A stretch of 64,000 bases of DNA from the NCBI GenBank assembly GCA_028821405.1, contig JAPPGK010000003.1, positions 61,046 through 125,045 of the forward strand. Reading direction: 5' to 3'. The notes beneath the pieces are model-generated. The model was not told the DNA's origin and did no database searches. It saw nothing but the letters and a program-made list of their open reading frames with translations. A program made the translations under genes and the position numbers. The DNA comes from Gammaproteobacteria bacterium (GTDB lineage: Bacteria; Pseudomonadota; Gammaproteobacteria; Pseudomonadales; Azotimanducaceae). Shown here one piece after another: positions 16,518 through 25,229 of this stretch (the first letter of the stretch is position 1; every line of letters starts with the position of its first letter).

Positions 16518-18253
16518 AGTCGTTCAGGATCGCCGTGACGGCTGCGGCCATCCTGCTGGCGCCGTCGCCGATGGCCAGCCTCGATGTGGCGCAGGACAGT
16601 GTCCTGATGCAGGCACTGCGCGACGAGCTGGCCCGGTCGATGGAAGAGCTGCAGCTGGAAGACGCCGAGAAGCCCTACTTTCTCGCCTATCGCGTGTTCG
16701 AGACCGCCACGGGCAGCGCGGTCGCCAGTCTCGGCGGGCTTCTCCAAGTCAACGAAGGGCGCACCCGCCAGTTGTGGGTGGAACTGCGCGTCGGCGACTA
16801 CGACTTCGACAACACGAACTTCGTTTCGATGCGCAACCCGTCGGCGATGCTGCCGGTGGTAACGCAGTTGGCCGTCGATGACGACTACGACGCGCTGCGG
16901 CGGCAGATTTGGCTGGCAACCGACACCGCCTACAAGCGGGCTCTCGACCAACTCGCCGGCAAGCGCGCCGCGCTGCAGAACAAGACCCAAGTCGAGGAGG
17001 TGGCGGACTTCACGCGCGAGGAGCCATTTCAGTTCGATGGCTGGACCGGATCCGCATTGGACGCCTCGCCGGCACGCGACCTGGCGGTCGACGTTTCTGC
17101 GGCCATGCAAGGCTTGGCGCATCTCTCTCGCTCGGAAGTCCGGGTCGTGGCCTCCCTCGATCGCACCTGGTTCGTGAACAGCGAGGGGTCGGCATTCGTA
17201 CGCGAAACCCCTTTTGTCGGCTTCTACGCGCTCGCCGCGACCCAGGCCGATGACGGCGCCGAGCTGCAGGACGCTGTCTTCGTCTGGGTCGACGACTGGG
17301 CGGACATGCCCGATGTCGAGACCTTGACGGCAGACGTCCACGCCATGGCGAGTCGGCTGGAACAGCGTCGACAGTCGCCGGTCGCAGAACGGTACGTCGG
17401 TCCCGTGCTATTCGAGGACCAGGCAGCCGCGGAGTTGGTCACGAGGGTCCTGGGTCCGCGCCTGATCGCGATTCGCCTGCCGACCCCGGACAATCCGCAG
17501 ATGGAACAGGCCATGGCGCAGCTGCGAAACCCGTTCCTCGACAAGATCGGCAGCCGTGTATTGCCCCGGTTCCTGTCCATCGTGACCGACCCCACGATCG
17601 CGGCTCACGAGGGGATTCCACTGCGAGGGGCCCAGCCGGTGGACGACGACGGCGTGCCGACGCGACGCATGGTCTTGGTGGAGCGCGGGATATTGAAGAC
17701 GCTGCTGTCGACCCGCGTGCCGCTTGCCGAGGTTCCCCGGACCAGCGGGAGCCGATGGCGGGACTCGCCGGTGCCGAGCAACTTCCTCATCGAGCCCACC
17801 CGCGGTATGAGCGCCGAGGAGTTGAAGGAGGAACTGTTCTTGCTTGCCGAGGACCGAGGTCTCGACCATGCCGTCGTGGTGCGCCGCATCGGCACCCGGT
17901 TGGCAACGCTCGACTCGCCGTCGCGCGGTTTCTTTGGCCGGCAGGCGTCGAACGTGGAACCCTTGATCGGCGTCTACAAGGTGTATCCCGATGGTTCCGA
18001 GGAACGGATCCGAACCGCCAGCATCTCGACGTTCTCCGAGTCGGACTTCAAGGATATCGTCGCGGTTTCGGACACGACCACATACCACGAGACCGGGTTC
18101 TCACCCGCCCCGCCGGGCGTTCCCGCGACGGGCCCGATCTGGCCGATCGCGGTGATCACGCCGGCTCTCCTATTCGAGGACGTCACCATTCGCCGCCCCC
18201 CCGGCAACATCCGCAAGCCGCCGGTGACGCCGCATCCGTTGGCGAAGAGATAA
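16514..18253 (+). CDS. TldE/PmbA-like non-catalytic paralogue with signal peptide
   Basis: Protein of 579 residues homologous along its length to the preceding TldD-like protein (shared FLAYRVFET/YYLSYEITE, DFDNT, and YVNTEG/FVNSEGSAF blocks). The region aligned to HEILGH reads AAELVTRVLGPRLIAIR, so the metal-binding HExxxH is lost. In E. coli TldE likewise lacks the motif and partners with TldD. The ATG overlaps the upstream stop (ATGA at 16514-16517) and is preceded by GGAGGGGAAG. MKSFRIAVTAAAILLAPSPM is a plausible signal peptide. I infer an exported heteromeric peptidase made of both products. The target is unknown. Confidence 0.82.
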   Translation: MKSFRIAVTAAAILLAPSPMASLDVAQDSVLMQALRDELARSMEELQLEDAEKPYFLAYRVFETATGSAVASLGGLLQVNEGRTRQLWVELRVGDYDFDNTNFVSMRNPSAMLPVVTQLAVDDDYDALRRQIWLATDTAYKRALDQLAGKRAALQNKTQVEEVADFTREEPFQFDGWTGSALDASPARDLAVDVSAAMQGLAHLSRSEVRVVASLDRTWFVNSEGSAFVRETPFVGFYALAATQADDGAELQDAVFVWVDDWADMPDVETLTADVHAMASRLEQRRQSPVAERYVGPVLFEDQAAAELVTRVLGPRLIAIRLPTPDNPQMEQAMAQLRNPFLDKIGSRVLPRFLSIVTDPTIAAHEGIPLRGAQPVDDDGVPTRRMVLVERGILKTLLSTRVPLAEVPRTSGSRWRDSPVPSNFLIEPTRGMSAEELKEELFLLAEDRGLDHAVVVRRIGTRLATLDSPSRGFFGRQASNVEPLIGVYKVYPDGSEERIRTASISTFSESDFKDIVAVSDTTTYHETGFSPAPPGVPATGPIWPIAVITPALLFEDVTIRRPPGNIRKPPVTPHPLAKR

Positions 18254-18296
18254 CGCACGGCGAGGAGTCGGGACGCGGCCGGCGGTCTCGTGTAGT

Positions 18297-19171
18297 TCAG
18301 TCGTAGGGCCACAGCTCGAGGCCGTGGATCGCGTTCCGCACGTCCATCGACAGGTTGACACCGAGGAGCCGGCGGTTGCCGGGAAGGTCGTAGACGACCA
18401 CCGTCGACGGCGAGGAACCGCCGGCAACCACCGAGTCTGAGATGACGGCGAGCCCCCGGGCGAAGCCCTGGCGCGCGATATGCCCGTCGTCGAACTCCGC
18501 GTTGACGAGGTCTTGCAACGGGTACCTGGGCACGGCCATGGCCCGGTCCTCGGCGCCGTCGCCGCGCCCGGCGTAGCGCAACCGGTCTGCTTCGCTGTCG
18601 TTGAACAGCACCCCGTTCCTGAACGGTCGGGCGTTGTGCGTGCCCGCCGGCAACTCCGCGCTCATGCCCAACGTCTTGCCGTTGAAATGCACCATGCCGC
18701 CGGTGCGCAGGCCGCAGAGATACATCCCGCCTTCGTCGCAGTGCACGTTGTTGATGTGCAGCTTGTTGAGTTGCAGCGGACCGTCGTCCCGGAAGGGGTC
18801 GTATGTCTCGCCTTTGAACCGGAACCGCTGGACGTCGACGTGCATCGCCCAGTGGAACACCCTCTCGTCGAGATCGAATCCGAGGATCGAGTCGAAGCCG
18901 GTGGAAGCGATGTAGAGGGTACGATCGAAGACGCTCGTTTCGTGGCAGTGTTTAAGGTAGGGGTTGCGCCAGGAGCCGACCCGGGAGAAATCGGGCCGAA
19001 AGGCGAAAAGCTCGTCGCTCGCGGTGATGTAGATCGTATCGCCGTCGAAGGCGATGCCGCGCAGGCCCCGGTCCCCGCCGCTTGCTGAGTTTCGAGGTCC
19101 AACAGGTAGACGCCGCCGTGGCTCTCGCCTTGCTGGCTGCCGCGCACGACGGAAGTGGCGACGAGTTTCAT
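18297..19171 (-). pseudogene. Beta-propeller-like protein gene with a one-base frameshift
   Basis: Translation from the ATG at 19171 gives MKLVATSVVRGSQQGESHGG and then VYLLDLETQQ, and runs out of frame near 19080-19095. The adjoining frame continues with GGDRGLRGIAFDGDTIYITA and runs on to the stop at 18297. Adding one base near AACTCAGCAAGC would join the two into one protein of about 291 residues. The body has repeated IYITA/LYIAS/MYLCG strand motifs and conserved His (HCHETS, LHINNVH), as in propeller or YVTN-like proteins. Function unknown. It may be a recent mutation or an assembly error. Confidence 0.65.
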
Positions 19172-19197
19172 GGGTGGTCCGACGCGGGCGGCGCAAT

Positions 19198-19313
19198 CTC
19201 GAAGGGGCGACCCTTGCCGTCGTCCGGAGTACACGGGCCGCGATCGTTTCCCGGGACCGTCGAGAAATCAGACACCGCAGCGCATCGGCAGCGGGACGGG
19301 ACAATCCCGTCCC
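19198..19313. repeat. Two copies of dispersed GC-rich repeat motifs
   Basis: The bases from 19198 match the repeat at 8109 (about 25 of 29 positions). Further on, GGGACGGGA-CAA-TCCCGTCCC at 19293-19313 is a perfect nine-base-pair hairpin, followed by CCTACG. The same hairpin type appears near 30240, 33513 and 39295. It lies just after the stop of the minus-strand TonB receptor gene and may cap its transcript, but there is no T tract. Confidence 0.6.
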
Positions 19314-19328
19314 CTACGGTTGCATTTC

Positions 19329-21749
19329 CTAGAAACGGAACGTGGCGCTGAGGCCGATGCTACGCGGCGCTACGTAGGACCGGATGTTGTGGAATCGCGG
19401 ATCGCCGAACTGCGCCGCCTGGAAGTTGCCGCCGTTGTCGAGATAATTGATCGTGCGTTCGTCCCAGACGTTGTAGACCTCCAGCATGAACTGCGGTCCG
19501 TCGGGAAGTTCGATGCCGAGTTGGAAGTTGCTGAGCGTCCAGGACGGCTGCTTGCCCTCGGGGTCTTCCGCGATGGCGCTGGAGAGTCCGTTGTAGACCT
19601 CGGACTGGTGGCTGGTGTCGTAGCGCACCCAGAGGTCGCCGAGGTCGCGCCAGTTCCAGAACGTGTACTCGACGGCGAAGTAGTACTTGAACTCCGGTGA
19701 GATCGGCATGGTGGTGCCATCTGTGATCTGTTCGCCCGAGAGCAGCGTGAATTCGGAATTGAACTCGGGGTCGGCGAGGAAGACGCTGCCCTCGAAGCGC
19801 AGGCTGTCGCTGATGCTGGCGTCCCAGGTGACCTCCACGCCCATGGTGCGGGCGGTGTCGCCGTTGATCATGCCGCGCAGCCACCACTTGTCCTCGACGC
19901 CGCCGGCGTTGTCGATCTGGATGTCCTCCCAAACCATGTAGAACGCGGACACGTTCAACTGCAGGCGATTGTCGAACCACTCGCTCTTTAGGCCCCCTTC
20001 GTAGTTGTTCAGTATGTCGGCGCCGTAGTTCTGCGGCACGAGACCGGTGGCGGCTGCGCGCTGGCTGTTCGAGCCGCCGAGCCGGAATCCCTGGCTGAAC
20101 AGGAAATACACCATGCGGTCGCTGTCGAGCGTGTACTGCGCCGAGAGCTTCAACGCGGTGTCCTGCTCGACGCCGGAGGATCCGTAGGCGCCGTTGGAGT
20201 CGAGGGCGGAGAGCGGCGGCAGACCGTGCGGAAAATGGAACTGGTCGTATTCGTTGCGATCGTACTCAAACCAGCGCAGACCCACGGTCGTGGTCAGCCG
20301 GTCGCTAAAGTCGTAGACCAATTCGCCGAACGCGGCCGTCTGCTTGACCGCGCGGATGAAGTGGTTGAAGTAGCCGATGTCCGACGCCGGCAGTGGGTAG
20401 TCGATGTGGTCGTAGGCCGCGTAGTAGGTGTAGGCGTAGTAGTTGGCCGTCTCCCACGCTACGGTGTCCATGAGTGAGGGGTTCTGCGCGCCGTAGAACC
20501 ATTCGTCGTCGACGTCCTCGTAGAACGCCCCGACCATCCACTGGAACCGGCTCGCCCCGGTGGAGGTGAGCCGGACCTCCTGCGAGAAGCGTTCCTGCGT
20601 CTGGTCGTTGAATATCGTGCCGAAGGTGTATTCGGAATTGTAGAGACCGTAGCCGCTGTAGACCCCCCAGTAGGCGTCCTTGTACTGCTCGTAGACGTGG
20701 TTGTCCCACTCGTAGGCGATGTCGCGGTCGAAGATCGCGGTGGTGGCGGAGAACTCGGCGGCGCCGAGGTCGCCCTTGATGGTGATCGAGTGCTGGCTCC
20801 AGTCGTCGTCGCGGTACTCGTCGAAGAACTTGACGACCTTGAAGTCGCCGAGGTTGGGATCCGATTCCCAGGCACCTGTAGCCGAACTGTTCTGGGCGAT
20901 GATGCCGGCGATCACCGACCACCGGTCGCCCAATTCCCAGGACGCCGCGACCCGACCGCCGGAGACTTCGTACTCGTTGAAGTCGTCCTCGACGACGTCG
21001 GCGTTGTCCCGGGTGTCGGCGAGGTCCCGGCCAAGCACGTTGTCGACATAGCCGCCCTCGTGGGAGACAAAGGCCGCGACGCGTAGGGCGAATCGATCGG
21101 CAAGCGGGATGTTCAGGTGGCCGCTTAAGTCGTAGCTCGGCTCTCCGCCCCGGGTGGAATAGGCACCGGCGTCGATTTGGGCGCCGAATCCGCTGGGGTC
21201 GGGCTTGTTGGTGATGACGCGCAGGGTGCCGGATTGGGAACTCGAGCCGAACAACGTGCCCTGCGGTCCGGGCAACGCCTCGACCCGTTCGATGTCCACC
21301 AGCCAGGGATCGACCTGCTGGGAGTTGGTGGTGAGCGGCTGTTCGTCCAGGTAGACCGCCGTCATGCTGTCGGTACGGTACTCGGATGAACCCGTGGACA
21401 CGCCCCGGAACACCACCGAGTTGCGGCCGGGAACGCTGTTGACAAGCGCGACGCTGGGAAGCGCGTCGATGTATTCCTTCATGTCCCTCGCGCGCAGACG
21501 TTCGAGGTCGTCGGTGGTGAACGCCGTGATGCTCTGCGCGACGTCCTGCATGTTGGCCTCGCGCTTGGTGGCCGTGACGATCACCTCTTCGATGGTGCGA
21601 CCGGACTCCTCTTCCTCGGTCTGTTCCTGGGCGACAAGGGCGAGCGGGGAGTGCGCGGCGATGATCGCGACTGCCAGGGGCTTGAGCCGAAAAGCCGGCG
21701 GGTGCGGCGATGAGGCCGACGACTTACCGCCTTGCCGATTGCGTGACAT
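19329..21749 (-). CDS. TonB-dependent outer-membrane receptor
   Basis: Outer-membrane receptor of 806 residues from the ATG at 21749, which has GGGAGGATCA directly upstream. A signal peptide runs to about residue 40 (LAVAIIAAHSPLALVAQ). The TonB box region EEVIVTATKREANMQDV starts near 56. The plug domain includes GVSTGSSEYRTDSMTAVYLD and LPGPQGTLFGSSSQSGTLR, and a 22-strand barrel ends in SIGLSATFRF with the terminal Phe. The sequence style is that of receptors for uncharacterised organic substrates, not ferric siderophores specifically. It lies 43 bp after an unknown gene on the same strand, so the two may be co-transcribed. Confidence 0.95.
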   Translation of the reverse strand: MSRNRQGGKSSASSPHPPAFRLKPLAVAIIAAHSPLALVAQEQTEEEESGRTIEEVIVTATKREANMQDVAQSITAFTTDDLERLRARDMKEYIDALPSVALVNSVPGRNSVVFRGVSTGSSEYRTDSMTAVYLDEQPLTTNSQQVDPWLVDIERVEALPGPQGTLFGSSSQSGTLRVITNKPDPSGFGAQIDAGAYSTRGGEPSYDLSGHLNIPLADRFALRVAAFVSHEGGYVDNVLGRDLADTRDNADVVEDDFNEYEVSGGRVAASWELGDRWSVIAGIIAQNSSATGAWESDPNLGDFKVVKFFDEYRDDDWSQHSITIKGDLGAAEFSATTAIFDRDIAYEWDNHVYEQYKDAYWGVYSGYGLYNSEYTFGTIFNDQTQERFSQEVRLTSTGASRFQWMVGAFYEDVDDEWFYGAQNPSLMDTVAWETANYYAYTYYAAYDHIDYPLPASDIGYFNHFIRAVKQTAAFGELVYDFSDRLTTTVGLRWFEYDRNEYDQFHFPHGLPPLSALDSNGAYGSSGVEQDTALKLSAQYTLDSDRMVYFLFSQGFRLGGSNSQRAAATGLVPQNYGADILNNYEGGLKSEWFDNRLQLNVSAFYMVWEDIQIDNAGGVEDKWWLRGMINGDTARTMGVEVTWDASISDSLRFEGSVFLADPEFNSEFTLLSGEQITDGTTMPISPEFKYYFAVEYTFWNWRDLGDLWVRYDTSHQSEVYNGLSSAIAEDPEGKQPSWTLSNFQLGIELPDGPQFMLEVYNVWDERTINYLDNGGNFQAAQFGDPRFHNIRSYVAPRSIGLSATFRF

Positions 21750-21792
21750 TGATCCTCCCGCCGATCCGGTGCCCCAACCCCCGATTAGGCGT

Positions 21793-22473
21793 TCAAGACG
21801 AGAGGTTGTCAACTGCGACGGCGACGCCTTGGAGTCGCGACAACGCGTCGTCGCATTCGAGCTCCCGAAACGACTGCTGCAGTGTTGAGCCTTCGTCAAG
21901 GTTCCCAAGCCAGTCCGGCATCTGCTGTCCAACCGAGCGGAGTACCTTCGCCGCGTAGCTGCGGAACGGCTCGACGTCGCATCGGATCACCAGTTGGGGA
22001 TCGGCCACTTCGCCGTGGGGAGAGTAGGCGAAGCACCGCGTGAGGCCCCGACGTGCTCGCTCGATCTGAACCGGCTCGTATTCCGTCTCGGCAACGCGTG
22101 CTTCCGGAACGAGGAGGACATTGACGGCGCGGTCGGCGATGGCGGCGAGGGTCCCGTTTCCGTCGTGGGCGATCTTGACGTCCTTGTCCGGCCAGAAGTC
22201 GAAGGCGCCGTAGTCGGCGAGGCGGTGCCCGCGCTGGAACGTGAAGAAATCGGGATAGGCGAAGAACGCGGCGCCGTCGGTGCGCAGGTCGTCGTAGAAG
22301 GCCGTTACGCAGGCCATGGCCAAGGTGACGGCGCCGACGCCCTCGGTGCCGCCCGGCGCCAACAGACCGACGCGCGTGTGGCGGGTATGGTCCCGGAAGA
22401 AATCCCGGTGCGACACGTCGCACCCCAACCACGTGAGGTGGAAGTCGGAACCGCGAAGACCGCTGCTGTGCAT
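21793..22473 (-). CDS. Conserved-looking protein of unknown function
   Basis: Protein of 226 residues from the start at 22473. I do not recognise a family. It begins MHSSGLRGSDFHLTWLGCDV and has HTRHTRVGLLAPGGTEGVGA near 29-48. An aromatic-rich stretch AAFFAYPDFFTFQRGH near 68, a DFWPDKDVKIAHDGNGT segment near 92, and a C-terminal CDVEPFRSYAAKVLRSVGQQ also occur. There is no signal peptide or membrane segment. It lies directly upstream of the TonB receptor on the same strand and divergent from the Asp-hydroxylase/TPR-sulfotransferase pair. It may belong to the same uptake or modification pathway. Confidence 0.6.
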   Translation of the reverse strand: MHSSGLRGSDFHLTWLGCDVSHRDFFRDHTRHTRVGLLAPGGTEGVGAVTLAMACVTAFYDDLRTDGAAFFAYPDFFTFQRGHRLADYGAFDFWPDKDVKIAHDGNGTLAAIADRAVNVLLVPEARVAETEYEPVQIERARRGLTRCFAYSPHGEVADPQLVIRCDVEPFRSYAAKVLRSVGQQMPDWLGNLDEGSTLQQSFRELECDDALSRLQGVAVAVDNLSS

Positions 22474-22526
22474 GCCACGCCCGATGCGGATGATGGTTGC
22501 GGGGACGGTGCCCCATGTCGTTTACG

Positions 22527-22532
22527 TACAAT
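22527..22532 (+). promoter_or_regulatory. Possible -10 box of the beta-hydroxylase operon
   Basis: TACAAT, five of six consensus bases, 29 bp before the ATG at 22562 in the 88-bp gap between divergent genes. No clear -35 box is seen. Confidence 0.35.
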
Positions 22533-22561
22533 AGCGGCAACTCGACACGCGGGGTACTCCC

Positions 22562-23173
22562 ATGGGCGCGGCCGAGGTCGGCAGACTGGGCGCATCCGAT
22601 CGAACCCGGGATCTCGGACGGGTGCCCTGCGCGGCGCTCTTGGAGGCCGTCCGCGGCCTCGACGAGGCGGCATGGTGGGAGAAGCTCTACCGCCAGGAAT
22701 CGTTCAACGTTCATCGGAGTACGCAATCCATCGTGCTCAGCTTCATCGACCTCGACCGATGGCCGAATCTCGCCGTCGCCCGGGACGTAGGCTGGGAGCG
22801 GCTCGGCGACACGGCGGAAGGCGTCATGGACTCGGTCATCGAGCGATGCTACCCCGCAGGCGGCGTGGTGATCCGATCCATGGCGGTGCGACTGCCGGCG
22901 GGGGCGAGGATCACGCCGCATGTCGACGAGCACGAGTCGCTGCGGCTAAGCCATCGCATCCACCTGCCGCTGGTGACCAATCCCCGGGTGCGGTTCTTCA
23001 TCGACGGGGTCCCGTACCGCTTCGAGGCGGGCCGCGCGGTGGAGGTGAACAATCAACTGTCGCACTCGGTCATGAACGACGGGGCAAGCGATCGGATTCA
23101 CTTCATCTTCGACTACCTGCCCCCCGATCGGTTGGCAGGTCCGGCGTTGGCCAAGTCTCAAGCCGTGCGTTGA
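22562..23173 (+). CDS. Aspartyl/asparaginyl beta-hydroxylase family protein
   Basis: Cupin-fold Fe(II)/2-oxoglutarate oxygenase of 203 residues. The metal and cosubstrate motif is visible as RITPHVDEHE (His near 119) and LSHRIHLPLV, with a second His in NNQLSHSVMNDG near 165 and an Arg in DRIHFIFDY. Eukaryotic and bacterial relatives hydroxylate Asp or Asn side chains in proteins, peptides or free amino acids. Its stop overlaps the start of a TPR-sulfotransferase gene (TGATG at 23171-23175). Tight coupling suggests that the two products modify the same peptide or small molecule. Confidence 0.9.
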   Translation: MGAAEVGRLGASDRTRDLGRVPCAALLEAVRGLDEAAWWEKLYRQESFNVHRSTQSIVLSFIDLDRWPNLAVARDVGWERLGDTAEGVMDSVIERCYPAGGVVIRSMAVRLPAGARITPHVDEHESLRLSHRIHLPLVTNPRVRFFIDGVPYRFEAGRAVEVNNQLSHSVMNDGASDRIHFIFDYLPPDRLAGPALAKSQAVR

Positions 23174-25203
23174 TGCCCCAAGCCGAACCAAGCATCCGGA
23201 AGGCCGTTGCCGCCATGAAGGCGAACCGTCCGCTGCTCGCGGAGGAAATCTGCCGCAACCATCTCGGTACCGATCCCGGAAGCATCCAGCACCTCGCGAT
23301 GCTCGGCCGGGCATTGGCGAAACAGGGTCGGTACGACGAAGCGGCCGCCCAACTGGATCAAGCCATCGACCTGGCACCGGAGGTTCCCCTGCTCTACGAG
23401 GATCTGGGCACGGTACGGGGCTACCAGGGCCGGCACGCGGATGCGATTGGGCTGTTCGAGAAGGCGATCCGCCTGGATCCGCGCCAGGCCTCGGCGCATA
23501 GGAAGCTCGGCCAAGCGCTGGCGGCCGCGGGCCGGGGCGGCGAAGCGGATCGCCATTTCGAGTCCTATTTCGACCGGGATCCCGTCGCATCTCGCGTCGC
23601 GGAAGGCGCCGAGCACCTTCGCGCGGGCCGCGCCGACGAGGCGATCGCCACCTTCCGGGAGATTCTGCGCAGCCACCCGGAAAACGTCGACGCGATGCGC
23701 CACCTCGGCATCGCCTACTGGCGGGAGAAGAAGAAGCCCGGCGATGCCGAGGCCTGGCTACGCAGTGCGACCGCCGTCGCGCCGGATTTCGCCGCGGCTT
23801 GGATGAGCCTAGGTCTGGTGCTGCTCGACAACGCCAAGCCGAACGACGCCATCGCGGCGTATCGTCGGGCCGTGGAACTCGCTCCCGACAACGCCGCCGC
23901 ATGGGCGGGTAGCGGCAACGCCCATGCGCAGGCGGGGCAGCAGGAGGCGAGCGTCGAGGCCTATGCGAAATCCCTGGCGCTGAATCCCCGCGCCGCCGGG
24001 GTCCACATGAGCCATGGCCATGCGCTGAAGACTGTCGGCGATCAGAAGTCCGCCCTTGCCGCTTACCGCGCGGCCATCGCCGAGCGGCCCCGCTTCGGCG
24101 AGGTCTACTGGAGCATGGCCAATCTCAAGGTGTTCCGCTTCGAGGAGGGGGAGATCCGGGCAATGGAAGCGCAGCTTGAGCGCGACGACTTGACCGACAG
24201 CGAGCGCATCCACTTCTCCTTCGCGCTGGGCAAGGCCTACGAGGACAAGGACGACTACCCAGCGGCATGGTCCCACTACGATGCGGGCAATCGGCTGCAA
24301 CGCCCCTTGGTCAAGCACGACCCGCTGGAGTTGGAGAAGCGTCACGAGGACATTCGGGCGGTATTCGACCGGGAGTTCCTGGCCCAGCACGCGCGCCAAG
24401 GACACGAGGCGGCGGACCCGATCCTCATCGTGGGGTTGCCGCGCTCGGGATCCACGCTCATCGAGCAGATCCTCGCCAGCCACAGCCAAGTCGAGGGGAC
24501 CTCGGAACTGCCTACGCTAGGCAAGATCGCCACATCCATCGGACGCTTCCGGCCGCGTGGCGCGCAATTCCCGGAATCGGCGAAGGAACTCGAGGGTCGG
24601 GACTGGCGCGCCTATGGACAACGCTACCTCGAAGACGCCGCTCGGCACCGGTTCACCGATCGGCCTTTCTTCACCGACAAGATGCCTAACAACTTCCCGC
24701 TCCTGGGGCTCTTCCACCTCATCCTCCCCAACGCCAAGATCATCGATGCCCGCCGGCATCCCCTGGACAGCTGCATCGGTTGCTACAAGCAGTTGTTCGC
24801 GAAGGGACAGAACTTCACCTACGACCTGGAGGACCTCGCGCACTACTACCGGAACTACGACGCCATGATGAGTCACTGGCGCGCCGTGCTTCCCGGCAAG
24901 GTGCTGACCGTCCACTACGAAGAGACCGTCGCCGATCTCGAAGAACAGGTGCGGCGCATCCTCGATCACTGCGCCTTGCCCTTCGAGGAATCATGCATCC
25001 GTTTCCACGAGACCCGCCGGGCGGTCAGGACCGCCAGTTCCGAGCAGGTCCGCCAGCCCATCTACTTCGATGCCCTGGGCAAGTGGCAGCACTACGCACC
25101 GTTCTGCGATTGGCTGGTGGAGGACTTGAGACCCCTCGTCGATGCACTCCCGGAGTCGGTCAAGGAGGCAGGAAAGCGCAGTAGACTTCGGATCGAGGAC
25201 TGA
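23173..25203 (+). CDS. TPR-repeat sulfotransferase
   Basis: Fusion protein of 676 residues. About 400 N-terminal residues form tandem TPR repeats (for example YDEAAAQLDQAIDLAPEVPL). The C-terminal sulfotransferase domain opens with the PAPS-binding loop GLPRSGSTLIEQIL near residue 420 and includes DKMPNNFPLLG and NAKIIDARRHPLDSCIGCY, the 3'-phosphate-binding segment. Such proteins transfer sulfate from PAPS to protein tyrosines, glycans or metabolites. The reading frame is open far upstream, but the ATG at 23173 overlaps the beta-hydroxylase stop and starts where similarity begins. No recognisable ribosome site; translation is probably coupled. Confidence 0.93.
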   Translation: MPQAEPSIRKAVAAMKANRPLLAEEICRNHLGTDPGSIQHLAMLGRALAKQGRYDEAAAQLDQAIDLAPEVPLLYEDLGTVRGYQGRHADAIGLFEKAIRLDPRQASAHRKLGQALAAAGRGGEADRHFESYFDRDPVASRVAEGAEHLRAGRADEAIATFREILRSHPENVDAMRHLGIAYWREKKKPGDAEAWLRSATAVAPDFAAAWMSLGLVLLDNAKPNDAIAAYRRAVELAPDNAAAWAGSGNAHAQAGQQEASVEAYAKSLALNPRAAGVHMSHGHALKTVGDQKSALAAYRAAIAERPRFGEVYWSMANLKVFRFEEGEIRAMEAQLERDDLTDSERIHFSFALGKAYEDKDDYPAAWSHYDAGNRLQRPLVKHDPLELEKRHEDIRAVFDREFLAQHARQGHEAADPILIVGLPRSGSTLIEQILASHSQVEGTSELPTLGKIATSIGRFRPRGAQFPESAKELEGRDWRAYGQRYLEDAARHRFTDRPFFTDKMPNNFPLLGLFHLILPNAKIIDARRHPLDSCIGCYKQLFAKGQNFTYDLEDLAHYYRNYDAMMSHWRAVLPGKVLTVHYEETVADLEEQVRRILDHCALPFEESCIRFHETRRAVRTASSEQVRQPIYFDALGKWQHYAPFCDWLVEDLRPLVDALPESVKEAGKRSRLRIED

Positions 25204-25229
25204 CGGTCGCCCGAATCGGCTTTGGGGCG

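Noticed and set aside
21994..25203. A single 1,069-residue plus-strand reading frame including the TPR-sulfotransferase
   Set aside because: The first 393 codons are antisense to an unknown gene and out of frame with the beta-hydroxylase gene. They are Arg/Gly/Ala-rich shadow sequence. The real gene begins at 23173.
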